Shown: positions 58,779 to 64,000 of the stretch, piece after piece | How the letters are laid out: each line of letters begins with the position of its first letter | Position numbering within the stretch: the first letter of the stretch is position 1 | NCBI RefSeq assembly: GCF_030272615.1 | Contig: NC_081414.1 | Location: 818,782,396-818,846,395, forward strand | Direction: 5' to 3' | Source of the DNA: Cryptomeria japonica | Lineage: Eukaryota > Streptophyta > Pinopsida > Cupressales > Cupressaceae | Length of the DNA: 64,000 nt | The notes under the pieces: generated by a model | Seen by the model: only the letters and a program-made list of their open reading frames with translations | Told to the model about the DNA's origin: nothing | The model's database searches: none | Program-made: the position numbers and the translations under genes

Positions 58779-59563
58779 AGAGAGAGAGAGGTGGATAATC
58801 ATATATGGAGCGAGAGGTAAATTGGGGGGATGGAGAAGAGGGGGAGAGATAGAGAGGTGAGGGGGAGAGAGAAGAAAATGTGAGAGATATGTTCAAAAAG
58901 AGAGAAAGAGGGGTAAGGAGGGAGGGATCAAATTAGAGAGGGGAGAAATATAGAGGCAAGAGATCTAGAGCCTGGGGGAGAGAGATGAGGGACCTAGGGG
59001 GATAAATAGAGGTGCAAGAGATATTTGAGGAGAGAGAGAGATGTGGGTAATGAGAAATGGAGGGAGAGGTTGAGAAGTAAAGAGGGAGGGAGGGAGAGAC
59101 CTAGAGAGGAGGAGAGGTAGAGAGGTGAGAGAGAGAGAACAAAATGGGAGAGATAAGTTCACAAAGATAGAAAGAGGGGTAAGAAGGGATGGAGAGAGGT
59201 GGAGAGGGAGGGAAATAACTATAGAGGGGAGAGATATAGAGGCCAGATACCTAGATCTTGGGAAAGAGAGGTGGGAGACCTAGAGGATAGATATAGATGA
59301 GAGAGATAGAGGGGGAGAGAGAAAGGTGGGTAATGAGATAGGGAGGGAGAGGTTGAGAGATAGAGAGATAGCAAGGGAGAGACATAGATAAGGTGAGAGG
59401 TAGAGAGGTGAGGGAGAGAGAAGAAAATGCAAGAGATAAGTTCACAAAGAGAGAAATGGGTAAGGAGGCAGGAGGAGAGGTATATAGGGAGGGATAGAAC
59501 TAGAGAGGGGGGAGATATACATGTGAGATACCTAGAGCCTAGGAGAGAGAGATGACTAGGGGG
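58779..59563. repeat. Purine-rich satellite, block 2
   Basis: Continuation of the satellite at 55.6 kb: GTTCA(A/C)AAAGA.AGAAA..GGGTAAG.AGG recurs at about 58892, 59157 and 59450 (spacings 265 and 293 bp), with CCTAGAG and CCTAGGGGGATA phrases in register. It was continuous with block 1 before the solo LTR inserted. Confidence 0.9.
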
Positions 59564-60615
59564 TGTTGCAAATGTGATGTTGATGGTTGCCATTAATGAT
59601 TGTCATTGATGTCAACATATTATTTTGGGATTGATTCTTAATTTGGTGGTTCAGAAGATGTGTTCCCAGAATGTTTGGTACTTAGAAAGATGTGTTACAG
59701 TTAATATTCAGTACTGATTGATTGTGATGATGGTGATCTGGATTTCTTTATTCACTGGATATGGTATTGATTGATTGCATTCATGAGTATCTTGGTTTTA
59801 TTATTATTCTTGCTAAGTTGGGTAGTGTTATTTTGGGTCTGGTTTGATTCGGAATTAGAGAATGAGCAACGACATGTGTGTAGCATATTAGTTATGATTT
59901 GGGTCTTGTATTTGTGATGGATGTAATGTTTTGATTTGATAGATGAAGTGCATTGTGGTATGGTCAAATTATCATTCCTTCCCACCATCAGAATGTTTAG
60001 TGATGACCTATTTTGAATCTTTGTTTCGTCGACATAGATGATTATGTGATCCAAAAATAGTATATATAAGAAGCTGATCTGATTGTGTTGTAGTATGGAA
60101 GATGTACAAGACTGAAAAGGATAAATCCTTTTAATGATGATATACGAAGTGTGTTGTTGTTGAGTGGCAGTGGAAGTAGTTCTGAAATTGTAGTTTATGT
60201 TTCAATGGTTGATTCTCTTTTCTTTCTTCTTCCTTTAGTAGTGAGATTTTTTGGGTAGTGAGCCCTTTGGCAATGAGCCTTTTTGGGTAGTGAACCCTCC
60301 AACATTGAGCCTTTCTGGTAGTGAGCTACCTTTTGTAAAAATCACTTTAATCTATGTCACCTTAACCAGTGTCACCTGAACTGGTGTCACCTTAATTAGT
60401 GTTATATATTGAGAACTAGCATTCTCCGTGGTTTTCCTTCTTGGGTTTTGCATGTCATATCTAGCGTTTATTGTGTGATCTGTTTTATGTATATGCTTTC
60501 ATGTTATATCTATTTTAATTAGTTTTGTTGGTTATTCTGGATCTATGAAATTAGTGCAAAAAAAGTTTAGTTGCTAATTTATTCGCCCCCCTCTTAGTTG
60601 CACGAATATTTAACA
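59564..60615 (+). repeat. 5' LTR of element D (1052 bp)
   Basis: TGTTGCAAATG...ATATTTAACA, followed by the PBS. Carries ATTCGCCCCCCTCTTAG (60581-60597) and CCGTGGTTTTCC..CTTGGGTTTTGCATG (about 60428-60453), diverged versions of the boxes in A and B. A 'gtcacctt/gtcacctgaact' phrase and 'tagtgagcc' phrases repeat around 60250-60400. Confidence 0.85.
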
Positions 60616-60616
60616 A

Positions 60617-60629
60617 TTGGTATCAGAGC
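60617..60629 (+). promoter_or_regulatory. Primer-binding site of element D
   Basis: TTGGTATCAGAGC, one base after the LTR end, complementary to initiator-Met tRNA. Confidence 0.9.
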
Positions 60630-60678
60630 TTTGGTTCCTTGGAAAAGAGCTTAACCACTTGAGGTAGATCTTGATTTG

Positions 60679-63600
60679 ATGACACACAAATTAATCATTC
60701 CTATTCTCGAAGGATCCAAATATGGCTTCTAGATAGTGAAGATGAGAGGTTAATTGATCTCTTTGGGCTACAACACTTGGAAAGCAATGGAAACTAAGTA
60801 TGTACAAGCGGAAAATGGTCTTACCACTCCAAATGAAATTCAAGCCTATGAAGAAAATGAAAAGGTGAGGTTTGCTATCTTTAGTGCTTTATCAAATTCT
60901 GAATTAACAAAGGTCATTTCATTGAATACTGCTTATGAGGTTTGGGAAAAGTTGGGGATAGCTATGAAGGATATGATAGAGCTAAGTTATCAAAGAAGCT
61001 AACAGCTAAGCACATATATGAGAACTTGAAAATGGATCAAGGAGAAGATATAACAAGCTATTTTTAGAAGGTTGACAGTGTAGTAAATAAAATCAGAGAA
61101 CTTGGTGGCACCTTGACAGATGAAGACATAATTGAGAAGATTCTGATGTCTTTATCAGAAAGCTACAATGATAAGACATCTGCTATTGAAGAAATCTATG
61201 ATCCGAAGAAGTTTACTAGGGAACAACTATATGGAACCTTGTCTACATTTGAGATAAGGAAGTTTGGAAAAGAAAAAGCTAAACCTGAGACTGCCTTTAA
61301 AGCCTCTGAGGAAGATACGGAAGATGAAATATTGGATGAGATGGAAGAAAATTTTGTAAGGAGATTGAAGAAAGACACCGACAAATATAAAGGTACGTTA
61401 CCTCTTAAATGTTTTAGATGTGGAAAGATTGGTCATATAGCTACTATATATCTATAAAAAGGATCAAGACAAATTTAGGGAAAATAAATGAAAGTTTAAT
61501 AAGAAAGTTTATTATGTTAAAGCTGATGCTAGTATTTCACATTATGAAGATGGGGACTGTCTATTTTTGGTAGAAAAAAAATGTACCTAAGATTGATGTT
61601 TCTAAGACTGTTGCTACTGCTTTGCATGCTAGAAGAGATAGAAATGAATGGATCTTGAAAAGTATGATGGAAGTTCTATTAGGTGCGGAGATGATTAGAC
61701 ATCACAAATTGTAGGAATTGTTTCTATTACTTTTGATGGAAAGCATATTACTGAAAATGTTTACTATGTGAAGGGTTTGCATCATAATCTCTTGAGTGTT
61801 GGGCAAATGTGTGAAAATGGTTACAATGTTTTTTTTCAAGATGATGGTTGTGAGATCCAAAAGGGATTCAAAATTGTTATTGCAACAAGGAAAATGACCG
61901 GTGGAAACATGTATTAGCCAGAAGGAGCTACAAGACATTGTTTGTTATCTTGGATTAATGACAGCTTCCTCTGGTACCAGAGGATGTGTCATATCAACTT
62001 TGACAATTTAGTAAAAATCAATTCTTCAAGTGCAATGAGAGATTTACCAAGGCTAACCAAACCGGATAACAATATTTGCAAAGAATGTCAAGTAGGAAAG
62101 CAAATGAAAGAAACATTTAAAGGAAAGGAACAATCGTCCCCTATATTGTTGGACTTGGTGCACACAGACTTATGCGGTCCTACCAGAATGAGGAGTATAC
62201 AAGGTGAGAGGTATTTCATGTCGCTAATTGATGATTATTCTAGAATGTCATGGGTTGCAATTTTAAGAGAGAAGTTAGAAGCACTAGAAAAATTCAAGAT
62301 ATTCAAAGCTAGAGTTGAAAATGAAGTTGATAGAAAGATTAAGTGTTTGAGGTCTAACAGAGGAGGAGAATTTGTTTATGATGAGTTTAATAATTTTTGT
62401 GAAAAAAATAGTATTAGAAGATAGTTATCTGCCTTGAGAACACCACTGAAGCAAGGGAAAACTAATGCAAGGTTAGGCTGTTAGTTTAAACCCAAATAAA
62501 CATAGAAAACCAATTAAAGTATAAACCAAACTTCTTCCACCTTGCAAGAGAGAGTTCTCTCTTGTTCTTCCGATTGAGCCATTGGTGAAACCAAGGATGC
62601 ATCCCTCCTTGACTTGTTTGGATTAGCTCTATGGTTGGGATGTGGATTTCTCTCCACATGCAACAAGATTGGTTGGATTTGGATTGGATTTGATTTGAAT
62701 GATGATGATGGATGAGAGAGATTTATCTTAGATAAGGGAATATTTGGGCATTATGATGACATGATGAAGGATTTTGATTCTCAAATGGACAACATAAGAT
62801 TGGATGGAAAATCCCTTTTGCAAGGAGAGGAGACTCCAATTTATAGATTAGAGGAGGCCAAAATGAAGGGCCAAGATTGACTTTGGGATGAAGGGTTGAG
62901 ATTGATTTGAGAGGGAGCACATGGATTGAGAGGACAAGGTGTGGAGATAAAGAGATATGCCATAAAGGAATTATTGTCTCCACACCTCTCAAGGTACACG
63001 AGGAAGAGCTCCCAAGTACATTGGGAAGAGAAAAAAGAATATAAAATTCCTTGGGGGGAGGGAGGAGGAGTTAAAAATTCCAAAATAAGAGATGCATGGG
63101 AAGACTAAATGGATAAAGGAATTAAAAGTTCATTGGGAAGAGGATGCATGGGGAGATTCAAAGAATTTGAATTTATTTGAAAGGATGAAGGTGATTAGGG
63201 ATGTGTAAATGATTAAGGGGATTGATTAGGTGGCTTAATGAGGGATTAGAGTGCAAGTGGTAAAGTTAGGAGGATGTGACTTGAGGAGAGAGAATGAGTT
63301 GCGGGATATGAAATTGGAGAATAATGATAAGTATGATTAAGGAATAATTAATTAGGCTGAGTGGAGATTAGGGAAAGTGATTTGTAGGAATCACTTTAGC
63401 TAGGTTAATTAAAATTAATTAACTAAGTAGGTTTTAGAAGAAATAATGGTTGAGGTGACTTTAGAAGAAGTGAAATAATTAATTTATTGATAAATTAATT
63501 ATTGGACTATAGTGATAAGATTGGTTAAATTTGATTTAATTAACCTTAAGAAGAAGATAATTAACACAATTAAACTGGTTAATTATGTTGACATGCTTAA

Positions 63601-64000
63601 ATTAATTAAATATTAATTTAATTAATTTTGGGTGTCTACAACCACAACAAAATCGTGTAGTAGAAAGGATGAATTAAACTATACAAGAGCTAGCTATGAC
63701 AATGATCAAAGGAGCAGAACTACCAGAAGTTTATTGGAGAGAAGAAATTCACACAACAATCTACACCCTTAACATAATTCTATATCAGAAGTGATATGAA
63801 AAGACATCATATGAACTATAGCATGATAGAACTCCAACGATGAAATATTTCACTTGGTATTTGGAAGCAAGTGTTATATCCAGAGAGATGAAGATAATCT
63901 TGGAAAATTTGACAACAAAGCAGATGAAGGCATATTCCTAGAGAAAGGCATATCAGTGTTACAACAAAAGATTGAACAAGATCATTGAAAGTGCAAATGT
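60679..64000 (+). pseudogene. copia gag-pol of element D, heavily broken, split by insertion
   Basis: Gag starts at ATG 60679 and meets TAG 60730 and TAA 60751. A frameshift near 60965 moves it to another frame (61113-61457). The zinc knuckle reads CFRCGKIGHIATIY, with the last Cys lost. In the protease, EWIL (about 61650) passes straight to KYDGSS, so the DSG active site and its surroundings are deleted. GAG-pre-integrase (RMCHINFDN, about 61980) and integrase (61942-62424) follow, with HTDLCGP kept but the second catalytic Asp changed to Asn (CLRSNRGGEF, about 62345). The frame stops at 62422, is cut by the insertion at 62447-63640, and resumes at about 63646 with VVERMN and, near 63990, IIESANV. 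Much older or longer silent than element B. Confidence 0.85.
62447..63640. mobile_element. Solo LTR-like insertion in integrase, TSD ACCAC
   Basis: 1194 bp beginning TGAAGCAAGG and ending GGTGTCTACA, flanked by ACCAC on both sides (62442-62446 and 63641-63645), exactly where the conserved integrase codons of element D are interrupted. Ends TG...CA with a 5-bp duplication fit a solo LTR; the TGTCTACA end is common in Ty3/gypsy LTRs (from memory). No coding domain. The right third is rich in TTAATTAA-type sequence. Confidence 0.75.

Larger units (their letters stand above)
59564..64000 (+). mobile_element. copia LTR retrotransposon D, 5' part (runs off right edge)
   Basis: 5' LTR, PBS, gag, protease remnant and integrase follow in copia order and the element continues past 64000. 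The preceding bases are GGGGG from the satellite, so a TSD cannot be checked. The integrase is split by a 1.19-kb insertion (62447-63640). Confidence 0.9.

Overview
The window looks like plant nuclear DNA from a large, repeat-rich genome. The evidence is Ty1/copia elements primed by initiator-Met tRNA, LINEs with a DUF4283-type ORF1, many nested and solo LTRs, long purine-rich satellites, GT-AG introns, and one intact intronless gene of the UBP1-associated-protein-2 (UBA2) RNA-binding family. A gymnosperm is plausible from the style and density of the repeats, but this is inference. Apart from the UBA2-like gene at 38.8-39.7 kb, almost everything is mobile DNA or its debris.

Layout. 1-4658: 3' part of an LTR retrotransposon (A) with an unrecognised coiled-coil ORF just before its 3' LTR. 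4659-6305: intergenic, with a degenerate repeat that recurs at 37.5 kb. 6306-13939: a complete copia element (B) with 1.6-kb LTRs, a perfect TSD and a gag-pol frame broken only by seven point stop codons. 14046-15736: a 1.66-kb LINE insertion with only ORF1, flanked by a target-site duplication. 16319-25370: an old minus-strand LINE (ORF1, endonuclease, RT, zf-RVT, RNase H). It is split at 20036-22654 by a mosaic of nearly identical direct and inverted repeats with perfect hairpins. 25371-30202: a small-LTR element carrying a nested, non-autonomous LTR element (E, 25763-28656) with perfect TSD and a 743-codon ORF of unknown family. 30.2-38.7 kb: AT-rich spacer with a few coding remnants and a 5'-truncated LINE tail with its TSD. 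38.8-39.7 kb: the UBA2-like gene. 39.7-43.7 kb: AT-rich flank with tandem duplications. 43.6-45.1 kb: a foldback locus, (GA)n, a 1-kb array of 20-bp units in both orientations, then a (TC)-rich block. 45.3-48.3 kb: a decayed transposase-like gene. 49.7-53.3 kb: a tandem satellite of about 350 bp with one well-supported and one weaker solo-LTR insertion. 53.9-55.6 kb: a decayed minus-strand gene with six recoverable phase-0 exons. 55.6-59.56 kb: a purine-rich satellite of about 265-290 bp, split by a solo LTR that itself contains a solo LTR. 59.56-64 kb: the 5' half of another copia element (D), with its integrase split by a TG...CA insertion and the element running off the window.

History visible in the sequence. 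The nesting order can be read from target-site duplications (TTATC, ATTTG, GGATT, ACCAC, AGAGA, plus 16-21-bp LINE duplications). Most internal stops are TAG or TGA where Gln or Trp is expected, as cytosine-methylation decay of silenced plant elements would give. Parts least explained by known families are the ORFs in A and E, the ORF1-only LINE, the hairpin mosaic at 20-22.6 kb, the foldback array at 43.6-45.1 kb, and the spliced pseudogene at 53.9-55.6 kb.
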